Source: Acidobacteriota bacterium (lineage in GTDB: Bacteria > Acidobacteriota > Vicinamibacteria > Marinacidobacterales > Marinacidobacteraceae). From it: a stretch of 37,978 nt of DNA. The notes below the pieces were generated by a model that made no database searches, was not told the origin of the DNA, and saw only the letters and a list, made by a program, of their open reading frames with translations. Position 1 is the first letter of the stretch, and the number at the start of each line of letters is the position of its first letter. Location: NCBI GenBank assembly GCA_009840635.1, contig VXNL01000060.1:1-37978 (forward strand). Direction: 5' to 3'. Positions 1 through 8,251 of the stretch are shown one piece after another. Made by a program: the position numbers and the translations under genes.

Positions 1-349
1 CCGCGGCCCCCCCCCCCGCCCCCCCCCCCCCCACCGCGGTGCTCCGCACCGCGCACGGTGTGACGCCGCGGATCCTCACGGCGCGCGTCGCAACCCCACC
101 AAATCGTGATGGCACCGACGGCTTGGAACGCCGCCTTCCGACTGAAGGACGAGCCACCCGGTACGCCCGGACTCCAAACAGGACGACGAACACAAGAGCC
201 CGCCCCGGAGGGGCATGATTGACGGGATCAAGGGCTGGGACACTCCGAGGAGGAGGCGCGCAAGATCGAGCAGGGGATGGCCGACCTAGCCCGCAGGACT
301 TCCCGCTCCCTCCCGAGGACGATTCCAAATCCCAGAAGGAGATCTGACA
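1..349. other. Gene-free left edge with C-tract and decayed repeats
   Basis: No convincing gene lies here. Positions 7-32 are almost pure C (11 C, one G, 14 C), flanked on both sides by ccgcgg. Immediately after it, 34-55 matches one stem of the dispersed repeat family in reverse orientation, and 119-150 is a mutated copy of the other part (ggcttggaacgcc followed by a degenerate stem). From about 210 to 349 the sequence loses repeat character and leads into the ribosome binding site of the gene at 350. A short open stretch around 240-340 reads like a coding remnant but has no start or recognisable family. Confidence 0.6.
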
Positions 350-1066
350 ATGGATTTCGCACAGGCGCTCCACATGAGCAACACGGAAGCTGATCTCAGC
401 GCCGATGAACTCGGCAGGCTAGCGGAGAAGCTCTTTGAGGTGTTCTGCGAACAGGAAGAGATTCCCTGTCAGCGGATACCAGAAGGGAAACGGAAGACAG
501 CCGATTACCTCATCCAACTCGGTGAGCAGGAAGTAGCGGTCGAGGTAAAGGCTGTCACGGAATCCGACGAATTCCGTCGAGCGCAGGAAGAGCAGGAACG
601 TACCGGGAAGCCTCAGGTCTACGACAAGAGTGAGGGAGCCGTCAAGAACAGAATCAAGGATTCCTATGCGCAGATCAAGGCAAGCTCGGAGGGAAAACGG
701 GCAGGCCTCCTAGTTCTGTACGGACACGGACACGCGTACTTCGATGTTGACCCCCACGATGCCATTCGGATCGCAATGCGTGGGATAGATGCAGTTGAAG
801 TGCTCGTGCCCAATGATCGACGCCACAGTCTCCAGTTTGGGAACAAGTTTCAGGGGAGCGGCAAGAGCGTGACGCCGAGCACGAACCGTGCTCTCAGTGG
901 CGTTGCGAGACTCAGTGTCCAGTATGAAAGGCCAATTCGGTTGGAGATCGTGCGTAATCCACATGCCCGCATCCGTCTAGGAGACGAGATAAACGGACTC
1001 TCGAATGTTCTGCTAGGTGACATTGGGAAGGCTTCCGATGGCTGGGACTACGTGTTCTGGAAATAG
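350..1066 (+). CDS. Hypothetical protein with PD-(D/E)XK nuclease-like motif
   Basis: A 238-aa soluble protein with no signal peptide or membrane segment. The start is supported by AAGGAG about 9 nt upstream of the ATG. Residues 48-67 carry the spacing expected of a PD-(D/E)XK nuclease fold: D52 in ADYLI, then E65-x-K67 in VAVEVKAV, preceded by an acidic helix with E26 (GRLAEKLFE). In such enzymes these residues bind metal and cut DNA; here the assignment rests on motif spacing alone. The C-terminal half (about 115-238) has alternating strands and helices but no motif I recognise. Its GC content is lower than that of the housekeeping genes, and it has no partner methylase or helicase in the window, so a role in defence or in a mobile element is only a guess. 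Confidence 0.7.
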   Translation: MDFAQALHMSNTEADLSADELGRLAEKLFEVFCEQEEIPCQRIPEGKRKTADYLIQLGEQEVAVEVKAVTESDEFRRAQEEQERTGKPQVYDKSEGAVKNRIKDSYAQIKASSEGKRAGLLVLYGHGHAYFDVDPHDAIRIAMRGIDAVEVLVPNDRRHSLQFGNKFQGSGKSVTPSTNRALSGVARLSVQYERPIRLEIVRNPHARIRLGDEINGLSNVLLGDIGKASDGWDYVFWK

Positions 1067-1190
1067 GACCAGAACCGCTAGCGCCTGCCACGGGAAGTCA
1101 GATATCCCGCCTGTCTAGCTTGGTGAGTTATCTCCCGACGATCCCAGGTTCCTGTCCAGCTTTCGCCCGAGCTCCAAGAGCTCTCCAGCT

Positions 1191-2066
1191 CTACCTCCCA
1201 AAGCGCTTGAGATCGTCTGGGATCTCCCCGCGGAGTAGGTCCACCCAATGTTCTCCGGTGCATTCGTCCCCGGCCCATCCACAGCCGCCCGGTGCATAGA
1301 CGATCCGGTTCTTTGCGCCACCATTTGGATAGTCATCCCACAGTCGCACAGAAACGACGTCCGGCCGAAAACGCTGATGCTGGGCCAAAGCGGCGGCCAT
1401 CATCGCCAGTACTTGGTCCCGATGATCGGCAGCGTCCGGTGACTCAATCTCGACGGTTCGCCGCGTCCAGCCTCTCCAGCCCGACTCTTGTGCAGTAACT
1501 ACCTGGAATTCTGGCGGGGCCGGTGGGACATTTTGCCTCGGCTCAGGCTCCGCAACCGTAACGTGGCGGTTCACGGTTAGCGCGGGTTGGCTTAGGTTCA
1601 TGGTCCCCACTGCCACGCCGGCCGCGATCGCTGCCGTTTCTACGATCTTTTCTGCTGCCGCCTTCGTGAGCGCATCCATAGCCATGGCGTCGAGGGCCAC
1701 TCCATCCTTTTCCAAGGCATCCTTGACGAACGCCCTAAGGACGGACTCCCTTTCCTCAAGTGCGGCCTTTACGCCTGCCGCCACTCCCTCCGCCACATCC
1801 TGTCTACTCTGAACTACGGCTTCAATCGCTTCCTGTAGCTCATCGAATTGCTCCTCAGACCACAAGATGAGCGGAAAGCTTGCCGAGAGTCGGTCCACTC
1901 CAAGCCGCGTCATCCGCTCCCGAACCCCTCGTTCCACGAGGGCGTCGCGCTCCTCGTCCGTGAGATGGTCCGCACTTAGCAGGTCATTGATGTTTGCGGT
2001 TTCCGTTTCCCCCCAGCAGGCGCAGACCCCTGCAACGGAGAGCAGTAAGGCGATGATCTTCGGCAT
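1191..2066 (-). CDS. Hypothetical secreted protein, possible lipoprotein
   Basis: A 291-aa protein with an N-terminal hydrophobic segment (residues 3-16) ending in VCAC, a plausible but atypical lipobox with lipidation at C17. GGAGG precedes the ATG by about 7 nt. Residues 25-150 are mostly charged helix. A small hydrophobic patch rich in Ala, Val and Gly at about 140-155 could pair with the envelope. The C-terminal 90 residues contain a compact region with VVSVRLWDDYP and a Cys-containing segment (GGCGWAGDEC). I do not recognise the family. It converges on the gene at 350-1066 and is not obviously co-transcribed with anything. Its function is unknown; if the lipobox is used, it would sit in the inner or outer membrane. 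Confidence 0.65.
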   Translation of the reverse strand: MPKIIALLLSVAGVCACWGETETANINDLLSADHLTDEERDALVERGVRERMTRLGVDRLSASFPLILWSEEQFDELQEAIEAVVQSRQDVAEGVAAGVKAALEERESVLRAFVKDALEKDGVALDAMAMDALTKAAAEKIVETAAIAAGVAVGTMNLSQPALTVNRHVTVAEPEPRQNVPPAPPEFQVVTAQESGWRGWTRRTVEIESPDAADHRDQVLAMMAAALAQHQRFRPDVVSVRLWDDYPNGGAKNRIVYAPGGCGWAGDECTGEHWVDLLRGEIPDDLKRFGR

Positions 2067-2262
2067 TCCACCCCTCCAGTGGGGTCGCGCGAGCCGGTGC
2101 CGGACCCCTAGCGCGGGCCCTTATACCCCTGCCATTTTCTGTTTACAAGGCTCCTGGTGCGCTCGAAGGCGGTTTAGGTTCCTGACACTAACGCGTCCGA
2201 CTCGGCGGTTTCGGCCCATTGAAGATGTGCCGCCGGAGGTGATGTCCATTCTTGCAGATCGT

Positions 2263-2294
2263 TCATAAACCCATACAGTATCAAGGGTTTATGA
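2263..2294. repeat. AT-rich perfect inverted repeat
   Basis: The arms tcataaaccc and gggtttatga are exact reverse complements of 10 bp separated by a 12-nt loop. The element is far more AT-rich than its surroundings and lacks a following T-run. It could be an operator for the divergent lipoprotein gene, a terminator-like hairpin, or a recombination core. The loop contains ccatacagt, which recurs at 37371-37379 beside the integrase gene; a 9-mer match could be chance. Confidence 0.55.
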
Positions 2295-2304
2295 GATCAT
2301 CATA

Positions 2305-2513
2305 GCGGCCCTCCGGCCCGCGTGCCGGCTGAAGCCGGCGTTCCAAGCTTGGCCGCGCCACCATGGCGATGAAGCGTCACGACGTGCGCGGCGCGGAGCG
2401 CCGCGCGTGCCGGTCGGAGACCGGCGTTCCAAGCCGTACGCGCCTCCCGGTCGATCAGCCCGACGCACCTTGCAGGCCTTCGGCCCGCGTGCCGGTCTGA
2501 AGACCGGCGGTCC
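2305..2513 (+). repeat. Dispersed two-hairpin repeat, three copies
   Basis: Copies lie at 2305-2348, 2381-2436 and 2473-2513. Each has a GC-rich first stem (gcggccc-tcc-ggcccgc type, or the longer gcgcggcgcggagcgccgcgcg-like type cut here to its core) followed by a second stem and the tail gttccaag or ggtcccc. The second stem differs between copies in a compensated way: gccggct/agccggc, ggtc/gacc and gccggtct/agaccggc. The last copy begins 8 nt beyond the stop codon of the BON gene, so it would be in that transcript's 3' end, as would the others if read-through extends that far. Confidence 0.85.
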
Positions 2514-2520
2514 CCCGCGT

Positions 2521-3567
2521 CTAGTGCTGGAGGCGGTTGATGACCCGGAAGACGCCCGGGGTACTGCGGGCGATGGACTCCAGGATCCGCGATTCGATGG
2601 GGCTCCGGACCACTCCGGTGAGAGCCACCACTCCCCGCGACACCACGATGTGGATGGGGGGATTGATCTGGTTGGCGCGGTCCGAGAAGCGGGGGTCGCG
2701 GTAGATCCGGTAGAAGAGGGCGCGGCGGAGGTCCTGGTCGTTGGGCGAGAGCGGCAGGACCTCGATCTGGTTGTCCACGCGCTTCACGCCGAAGACCCGG
2801 GCGACCCGCTTCTCGATCTCCGTCTTCTTGAAGGGCTCGGTGACCGCCCCCCGGAGGATGATCACGTAGGGCTCGTCCATCCCGAAGTTGATGTCGTCGA
2901 AGACCGTGTAGTAGGAGTAGCGGAGCACGGCGCTGCGGATGCCGTCGACGAGGTCCTCCATGTTCTCGGGCTCCGCGACCTCGAGGTCCGCATCCACCGC
3001 GAGCACTCCCTGCACCGACTCCGCCCGTTCGACGACGTCGCGCCGCTCCCAGGCGCTGACCACCTGACCGGTCAGCCGCACGACGCCGCCGTTCACGGTG
3101 ACCCGGGGATCGTTGCCCTCGAGGTCCGCGCGCTCGATCTCCCGGGTCACGTCGGCCCGGACGGCCTCATCCGGGCGGGCCACGAACCCCTCGGGGGGCG
3201 GCGGCGGTGCGGCGGCCGCCTCGTCCTCGAGGGCGCCGGCGGCTTCCGGATCGCCGGCGTCTTCCTCCGGGTCCGCGAGGTCTTCCGGTTCGAGGACCGT
3301 GATGTCGGTTTCGACGGCGGTCACGCCGTCCACGAAGAGGGCGATCTCCACGATCCGCGACTGGGTGGTCTCGTTCAGCACCTCGCCGGAGAGGACCGCT
3401 ACGCCGTCGCGCACGTCCACCTCGAAGATCCCGATCGGCAGGTTGGCCTCCTCGATCGCGGCCGCGATCTCGTCTCGCAGGAGGGTGTCGGAGCGCGGCT
3501 GGGCGGAGGCCGGAGCCGCCAACACAACGGAAAGGACGATCGAAACGAGGGTCATGAACTTCTGCAT
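2521..3567 (-). CDS. Periplasmic BON-domain repeat protein
   Basis: A 348-aa protein with a clear signal peptide (residues 1-23, ending APASA-Q). Four BON-like (OsmY-type) alpha-beta units can be drawn: about 27-96, 148-215, 217-275 and 276-348. The recurring pattern is a helix, then a strand of the type V-x-G-V-V-x-L-x-G-x-V, then a helix and a V-x-x-V strand. A Glu/Asp/Pro/Ala-rich linker (about 97-147) separates the first unit from the others. BON domains bind membranes or phospholipid and appear in osmotic or envelope-stress proteins and in secretins; the exact role here is unknown. The third unit is the most diverged. It stands alone, with dispersed repeats on both sides, so it is probably its own transcription unit. 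Confidence 0.85.
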   Translation of the reverse strand: MQKFMTLVSIVLSVVLAAPASAQPRSDTLLRDEIAAAIEEANLPIGIFEVDVRDGVAVLSGEVLNETTQSRIVEIALFVDGVTAVETDITVLEPEDLADPEEDAGDPEAAGALEDEAAAAPPPPPEGFVARPDEAVRADVTREIERADLEGNDPRVTVNGGVVRLTGQVVSAWERRDVVERAESVQGVLAVDADLEVAEPENMEDLVDGIRSAVLRYSYYTVFDDINFGMDEPYVIILRGAVTEPFKKTEIEKRVARVFGVKRVDNQIEVLPLSPNDQDLRRALFYRIYRDPRFSDRANQINPPIHIVVSRGVVALTGVVRSPIESRILESIARSTPGVFRVINRLQH

Positions 3568-3645
3568 GGGATTGTTGCCTGTATCCCCGAAAATGCAACC
3601 GTCATGCCGCTTCGGTCAGGAGCCGTGAGGGCGGGGTGGAGTCGC

Positions 3646-3701
3646 GACGTGCGCGGCGCGGAGCGCCGCGGTGCCGGTCTGGAGACCGGCGTTCCAAGCC
3701 G
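3646..3701 (+). repeat. Dispersed two-hairpin repeat
   Basis: One full copy. Stem 1 is the long GC form around the core ggcgcggagcgcc. Stem 2 is ccggtct-gg-agaccgg, followed by cgttccaagccg. It begins 5 nt beyond the stop codon of the dUTPase gene, in sense with that transcript when read on the minus strand. Confidence 0.9.
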
Positions 3702-3706
3702 TCGCG

Positions 3707-4216
3707 CTACTCGTCCTGGTAGGCGCCCGCGTAGGTCCGGTCGGCGGGGGCGGCGAGCTGGAAGAACACGAGCTGGAGGATGCGGGCGCCTCGGGCGAGT
3801 TCGAGCCCGTCCGGGTGGTGCACGGTGAGCAGGGAGCCGCTGCGGCCGCGGTAGCCCGAGTCCCAGAGCGCGGTGCCGATCTGCGCCCCGCTCCGGAGCA
3901 GCGAGGACCGGGTGCGGCCGATGGCGAACACGTCCGGCGGAACGTTGACGACCTCGTTGTAGCGCACCCACCAGGGGCCGGCGGCGAGCCGGTAAACGCC
4001 GTCCCGGTCGGGCGCGAGCGGCTCCGGCGTCGGGATGCGGCGGGTCGAGTTGTCGAAGTCCACGCGGCCCGGGCCCGCGCCGAACCGGCTCACCTCGGCG
4101 AGGGTGAGGTCCACCCCGTTCATCTGGACCTGCGTCTCCGGATCCACGAGGCCCGTGAGGAGCGGGGGATCGTCGTTCAGCCGGCGCCGGAGGGCGGCTC
4201 CCGCGATCAGCTCCAC
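3707..4216 (-). CDS. dut: dUTP diphosphatase, archaeal Dcd/Dut type
   Basis: A 169-aa protein that hydrolyses dUTP to dUMP and pyrophosphate, supplying dTMP synthesis and keeping uracil out of DNA. The sequence follows the haloarchaeal-type dUTPase of the Dcd/Dut superfamily: QMNGVDLTL near the N-terminus, a strand YRLAAGPWWVRYNE, the phosphate-binding-type motif RSSLLRSG, then TALWDSGYRGRSGSLLTVHH and ERGARI-like ARGARILQLVFF. It differs from the usual trimeric bacterial Dut, whose motif order I do not see. Translation starts at GTG 1 nt after the dcd stop codon with no clear Shine-Dalgarno sequence, so it is probably coupled to dcd. The family resemblance is from memory of archaeal sequences and is good along most of the length. 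Confidence 0.82.
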   Translation of the reverse strand: MELIAGAALRRRLNDDPPLLTGLVDPETQVQMNGVDLTLAEVSRFGAGPGRVDFDNSTRRIPTPEPLAPDRDGVYRLAAGPWWVRYNEVVNVPPDVFAIGRTRSSLLRSGAQIGTALWDSGYRGRSGSLLTVHHPDGLELARGARILQLVFFQLAAPADRTYAGAYQDE

Positions 4217-4217
4217 G

Positions 4218-4796
4218 TCAGGGTTCGGAGGGGCGTCCGAGGATCGTGGGCAGGGTGATGTGCTCCTGGCCCTGGTACTTCCCCTTCTTGTCCCGGTAGC
4301 TGACCTCGCAGTCCTCGTCGCTCTCGAAGAAGAGCACCTGGGCGATCCCCTCGCCCGCGTAGATCCGGCAGGGGAGCGGGGTGGTGTTCGATATCTCGAG
4401 CGTGGCGTTCCCTTCCCACTCGGCGTCGAACCCGGTCACGTTGATGATGATCCCGCAGCGGGCGTAGGTGGACTTGCCGATGCAGATGCCGTAGACGTTC
4501 CGCGGCATCCGGAAGTTCTCGACCGTGTTCGAGAGCGCGAAGGAGTTGGGCGGAATCACGCAGACCTCGCCCTTGTAGTCCACGAAGCTCTTCTCGTCGA
4601 AGTTCTTCGGATCCACGATCGCCGTGTGGACGTTCGTGAAGATCTTGAACTCGTCCGAGACCCGGATGTCGTAGCCGTAGGCGGAGAGCCCGTAGGAGAT
4701 CACCCCCTGCCCCACCTGGTGGTCCACGAAGGGATCGATGAGCCGGTGCTCCTGCGCCATCCGGCGGATCCAGTGGTCCGGTTTGATGCTCGGCAG
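4218..4796 (-). CDS. dcd: dCTP deaminase, probable CTG start
   Basis: Deaminates dCTP to dUTP, feeding the dUTPase encoded immediately downstream. The sequence contains the Dcd hallmarks: [17 protein letters not shown], the KSTYAR-type motif ([10 protein letters not shown]), and the catalytic-Glu segment [10 protein letters not shown] followed by [12 protein letters not shown]. An ATG exists at 4760, but the codons before it encode [11 protein letters not shown], the conserved Dcd N-terminus. In that reading frame the only initiation-type codon before an in-frame stop is CTG at 4796-4794, preceded by GAGAGGGA. The start is therefore placed at this CTG, giving 192 aa; the shorter 180-aa form from the ATG is the alternative. 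The gene sits 25 nt after ndk and 1 nt before dut in the icd operon. Confidence 0.9.
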   Translation of the reverse strand: MPSIKPDHWIRRMAQEHRLIDPFVDHQVGQGVISYGLSAYGYDIRVSDEFKIFTNVHTAIVDPKNFDEKSFVDYKGEVCVIPPNSFALSNTVENFRMPRNVYGICIGKSTYARCGIIINVTGFDAEWEGNATLEISNTTPLPCRIYAGEGIAQVLFFESDEDCEVSYRDKKGKYQGQEHITLPTILGRPSEP

Positions 4797-4821
4797 TTTC
4801 GGTTCCCTCTCGCCGGGGGGC

Positions 4822-5232
4822 TCAGATCAACTCGACGCCCGGGAAAAAGTACCCGAGTTCGAAGGCGGCGGTCTCCGGCGCGTCGGAGCCGTGGATCGCG
4901 TTCCGCTCGATCGAGGAGGCGAAGCGCGCCCGGATGGTTCCGGGGGCGGCATCCGCCGGGTTCGTGGCCCCCATCAGGCGCCGCAGCTCGGAGATCGCGT
5001 CGTCCCGCTCGAGCGCCATGACGACGGCCGGACCCGAGGACATGAAGTCGGTGAGGCTCGAGAAGAACGGCCGCTCGCGGTGGACGGCGTAGAAGCCTTC
5101 GGCCTCGGCCTTGGTCATCCGGACCATCCGCATGGCGACGATGCGGAAGCCCGCCGCCTCGAGGGCCTGGAGGATGGCCCCGGTGTTCCCCGCCGCCACC
5201 GCGTCGGGCTTCACGATGGAAAACGTTCGCAT
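4822..5232 (-). CDS. ndk: Nucleoside diphosphate kinase
   Basis: Transfers the gamma-phosphate of ATP to nucleoside diphosphates through a phospho-histidine. The 136-aa length is normal for the family. It begins [11 protein letters not shown], has the substrate loop region HRERPFF, and carries the active-site motif NAIHGSD with the catalytic His near residue 113. AGGAA lies about 6 nt upstream of the ATG. It follows sucD by 12 nt; succinyl-CoA synthetase makes ATP or GTP and is known to work with Ndk in other bacteria, so the neighbour is functionally sensible. Confidence 0.97.
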   Translation of the reverse strand: MRTFSIVKPDAVAAGNTGAILQALEAAGFRIVAMRMVRMTKAEAEGFYAVHRERPFFSSLTDFMSSGPAVVMALERDDAISELRRLMGATNPADAAPGTIRARFASSIERNAIHGSDAPETAAFELGYFFPGVELI

Positions 5233-5244
5233 CGGTCGTTCCTG

Positions 5245-6117
5245 CTATCCCTGTAGCCTGGCTTCCATCGCCGCGCCCATCTCCGCCGGACTCTCGACGA
5301 CCGTGCAGCCGGCTGAACGGAGCGCCTCCATCTTGCCCGCCGCGGTCCCCTGGCCGCCCATGACGATGGCCCCGGCATGACCCATCCGCCGTCCCGGGGG
5401 AGCGGTCTGGCCGGCGATGAAGGCGACCACGGGCTTCTTCAGCTCGCGGCGGATGAAGTCGGCGGCCTCCTCCTCGGCGCCGCCGCCGATCTCGCCGATG
5501 AGGATCACCGCCCCGGTGTCCTCGTCGGCCGCGAAGAGCTCGAGCACGTCCACGAAGTTGGTGCCAATCACCGGGTCGCCGCCGATGCCCACGCAGGTGC
5601 TCTGGCCGATGCCGCGCTCGGAGAGCTGGTGGACCGCTTCGTAGGTGAGCGTCCCGCTCCGGGAGACGACCCCCACGTGGCCCTCCTTGTGGATGAACCC
5701 GGGCATGATGCCGACCTTGGCCTTGCCGGGCGAGATGACGCCGGGACAGTTCGGGCCGAGGATGCGGGTGCCGCCCGGCGGGACCGTCCGCATGACCCGC
5801 ACCATGTCGCGGGTCGGGACGCCCTCGGTGATGCTCACCACCAGGTCGAGCCCCGCGTCCACCGCCTCCGCGTAGGCGTCGGCGCAGAACGGGGGAGGAA
5901 CCAGGACGAACCCGACGTTCGCCCCCGTCTTCTCCACCGCTTCCGCCACCGTGTCGAACACCGGGACGCCGACCGCGGTCTGGCCTCCCTTCCCCGGCAC
6001 CACGCCGGCGACCAGGTTGGTACCGTAGTCGCGGCAGGCCTCGGCGTGGAAGGCGCCTTCGCGTCCGGTGATCCCCTGGACGACGAGGCGGGTCTCGTTG
6101 CCGACGAGGACGCTCAT
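5245..6117 (-). CDS. sucD: Succinyl-CoA synthetase alpha subunit
   Basis: The alpha subunit of the TCA-cycle enzyme that converts succinyl-CoA to succinate with substrate-level phosphorylation. It is 290 aa, the usual length. The CoA-binding N-terminal Rossmann domain shows [12 protein letters not shown]. The ligase domain has [20 protein letters not shown] and the phosphohistidine loop GHAGAIV with the active His at residue 247. The ATG overlaps the end of sucC by 4 nt (ATGA), so the two subunits are probably translationally coupled for equal output. Confidence 0.97.
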   Translation of the reverse strand: MSVLVGNETRLVVQGITGREGAFHAEACRDYGTNLVAGVVPGKGGQTAVGVPVFDTVAEAVEKTGANVGFVLVPPPFCADAYAEAVDAGLDLVVSITEGVPTRDMVRVMRTVPPGGTRILGPNCPGVISPGKAKVGIMPGFIHKEGHVGVVSRSGTLTYEAVHQLSERGIGQSTCVGIGGDPVIGTNFVDVLELFAADEDTGAVILIGEIGGGAEEEAADFIRRELKKPVVAFIAGQTAPPGRRMGHAGAIVMGGQGTAAGKMEALRSAGCTVVESPAEMGAAMEARLQG

Positions 6118-7283
6118 GCCGGGACCGCCTCAAGCTTGCGGACTACCTGCTCGGCGGCGTCGCGCATCCCGTCCGCGGTGGTGAAGTCGAGCCCCGACTC
6201 CTCGAGCATCCGGCGGGCGAGTTCCACGTTCGTCCCCTCCATGCGGATCACGATGGGCAGCGTCACCCCGAGCTTCCGGACGGCGGCGATCAGTCCCTTG
6301 GCGAGCCGGTCGCAGCGCAGGATGCCGCCGAAGATGTTGATCAGCACCAACCGCACCTCGGGGTCCGAGGAGAGGATGCGGAAGGCGTTTTCGATCTGCT
6401 CCGCGCTGGCGCCGCCCCCGACGTCGAGGAAGTTCGCGGGGGACGCCCCCGCCAGCTTCACGATGTCCATGGTGGCCATCGCGAGGCCGGCGCCGTTCAC
6501 CATGCAGCCCACCGAGCCGTCGAGCTTGATGTAGCTGAGGCGGTGCTTGCTCGCCTCGACCTCGAGCGGCGACTCCTCGTGGATGTCGCGGAGCGCCGCG
6601 ACCTGTGGCTGGCGGAAGAGCGCGCTGTCGTCCACCGAGACCTTGGCGTCGAGCGCGAGCACGTCGCCGCCCTCGGTGACGAGCATCGGATTGATCTCCA
6701 CCTGGCTGGCGTCGAGTCCCTCGAAGGCCCGGTAGAGCGCGGTGAGGAACTTCGTCCCGTTCCGGAAGACCTGCCCCTCGAACCCGAGCCCGAAAGCGAG
6801 CCGCCGGGCCTGGAAGGGCTGCATCCCCATGGCCGGGTCCACGGTGACGGTCAGGATCTTCTCGGGGGTCTCCGCGGCCACCTCCTCGATGTCCATGCCC
6901 CCGGCGGCGCTCGCAACGCACATCGGACGGCCGGTCGAACGATCGATGATGAAGCTGACGTAGAGCTCGCGAGCGATGGCGACGCCCTCCTCCACGAGCA
7001 GCCGCCGCACCAGCCGGCCCTCGGGCCCGGTCTGCTTCGTGACCAGGGTGGCGCCAAGGATCGCGTCCGCGGCGGCGCGCACCTCGTCCTCGGTGCGGGC
7101 GAGCCGCACCCCGCCGGCCTTGCCGCGGCCGCCGGCGTGGATCTGGGCCTTCACCACCACCGGGAGGCCCAGTTCGGAAGCGGCAGCGACCGCCTCGTCC
7201 ACGCTGAACGCGACCTTGCCGCGCGGGATGGGGACGCCGTACTCGGCGAGGAGCGCCTTGGCCTGGTGTTCGTGGAGATTCAT
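6114..7283 (-). CDS. sucC: Succinyl-CoA synthetase beta subunit
   Basis: The ATP-grasp beta subunit that binds nucleotide and pairs with SucD. It is 389 aa, as usual, starting [18 protein letters not shown]. The ATP-grasp region includes [18 protein letters not shown] (about 43-60); VEINPML, ALDAK and the C-terminal [11 protein letters not shown] motif of the phosphohistidine-contacting domain are all present. It starts 6 nt downstream of mdh. Whether it uses ATP or GTP cannot be decided from inspection. Confidence 0.97.
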   Translation of the reverse strand: MNLHEHQAKALLAEYGVPIPRGKVAFSVDEAVAAASELGLPVVVKAQIHAGGRGKAGGVRLARTEDEVRAAADAILGATLVTKQTGPEGRLVRRLLVEEGVAIARELYVSFIIDRSTGRPMCVASAAGGMDIEEVAAETPEKILTVTVDPAMGMQPFQARRLAFGLGFEGQVFRNGTKFLTALYRAFEGLDASQVEINPMLVTEGGDVLALDAKVSVDDSALFRQPQVAALRDIHEESPLEVEASKHRLSYIKLDGSVGCMVNGAGLAMATMDIVKLAGASPANFLDVGGGASAEQIENAFRILSSDPEVRLVLINIFGGILRCDRLAKGLIAAVRKLGVTLPIVIRMEGTNVELARRMLEESGLDFTTADGMRDAAEQVVRKLEAVPA

Positions 7284-7289
7284 GGGCCG

Positions 7290-8216
7290 CTAGACGCCGA
7301 TCTTCTCGGTGAGTTCGCGCACCGCCGCCGCCGACCGGTCGAGCGCGGCCTGCTCGTCCGGCGTGAGCTCGATCTGGACGACCCCTTCAATCCCGGCCCG
7401 GCCGAGCTTCACGGGAACCCCGAGGTAGATGCCGTCCACGCCGTACTCGCCCTCGAGATACGCCGCGCAGGGGAGGATCTTCTTCTTGTCCTTGAGGATG
7501 GCGTCCACCATCTCGACGATGGCCGCCGATGGGGCGTAGTAGGCCGATCCCGTCTTCAGGTAGGCCACGATCTCGCCGCCGCCCTTCCGGGTGCGCTCGA
7601 CGATCCGGTCGATCGCCTCCTGCGACATGAAGTCCGGGAGGGGGATCCCGGCGACGGTCGAGTAGCGCGGGAGCGGCACCATGTCGTCCCCGTGCCCGCC
7701 GAGCACGAACGCGTGGATGTTCTCGACCGAGACGTTCACTTCCTGGGCGATGAAGGCCCGCATCCGCGCCGAGTCGAGAACGCCCGCCATGCCGACCACC
7801 CGGTGCTTCGGCAGCCCGCTGGCGCGGAGCGCCGTCTGCACCATCGCGTCCAGCGGGTTCGAGACCACCACCAGGATGGCGTCCGGCGAGTGCTCCATCG
7901 CCTGCCGGGTGACGCTGCTCACGATCGCGTGGTTCTTCCGCAGCAGGTCGTCCCGGCTCATGCCGGCCTTCCGGGGCAGCCCGGCGGTGATGACCACCAC
8001 GTCGGACCCCGCGGTGTCGGCGTAGTCGCAGGTGCCGCTCACCTGGACGTCGCTGCCGGTGACCGGGCAGGCCTCCAGCATGTCGAGGCCCTTCCCCTGG
8101 GGGATGCCGTCGATGATGTCGATCAGGACGACGTCGGCGAGCTCGGCGTCGGCGAGCCGCTGGGCGGCGGTGGCGCCGACGTTCCCGGCGCCGACCACGG
8201 TCACTTTCGGTCGCAT
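7290..8216 (-). CDS. mdh: Malate dehydrogenase, LDH-like type
   Basis: Oxidises malate to oxaloacetate with NAD. A 308-aa protein of the lactate-dehydrogenase-like MDH group. The dinucleotide motif VVGAGNVGA (7-15) is at the N-terminus. The substrate arginines R82 and R88 lie in the mobile-loop segment [12 protein letters not shown], and the catalytic pair is D148 (GVLDSARM) with H175 (GGHGDDMV). The open frame continues upstream into icd, but the start is set at the ATG 8216 because GGGGG lies about 7 nt upstream and the Rossmann fold begins at once. It lies 35 nt downstream of icd. Confidence 0.96.
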   Translation of the reverse strand: MRPKVTVVGAGNVGATAAQRLADAELADVVLIDIIDGIPQGKGLDMLEACPVTGSDVQVSGTCDYADTAGSDVVVITAGLPRKAGMSRDDLLRKNHAIVSSVTRQAMEHSPDAILVVVSNPLDAMVQTALRASGLPKHRVVGMAGVLDSARMRAFIAQEVNVSVENIHAFVLGGHGDDMVPLPRYSTVAGIPLPDFMSQEAIDRIVERTRKGGGEIVAYLKTGSAYYAPSAAIVEMVDAILKDKKKILPCAAYLEGEYGVDGIYLGVPVKLGRAGIEGVVQIELTPDEQAALDRSAAAVRELTEKIGV

Positions 8217-8251
8217 TGGCAACCCCCTTTTGCGGTCATCCGGCTCGCGGA

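Larger units (their letters stand above)
2067..2520. other. Intergenic region with inverted repeat and three repeat copies
   Basis: This 454-nt stretch holds the promoter side of the putative lipoprotein gene (start 2066) and the 3' side of the BON gene (stop at 2521). The part near 2067-2300 is AT-richer than the surroundings and contains a 10-bp perfect inverted repeat (2263-2272 with 2285-2294). From 2305 to 2513 there are three tandemly spaced copies of the dispersed two-hairpin repeat. No gene or RNA gene is recognised. Confidence 0.6.

Noticed and set aside
240..349. Possible short coding remnant (HSEEEARKIEQGMADLARRT reading)
   Set aside because: No start codon with ribosome binding site, no recognisable family, and the frame overlaps the gene at 350.
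2407..3828. Long plus-strand open frame over the BON gene
   Set aside because: It lies opposite the clear BON-domain gene, has no start context, and its sequence is the low-complexity type produced by GC-rich codon positions.
4700..6133. 477-aa minus-strand frame across dcd, ndk and sucD
   Set aside because: It is an arginine- and glycine-rich out-of-frame translation of three certain genes.
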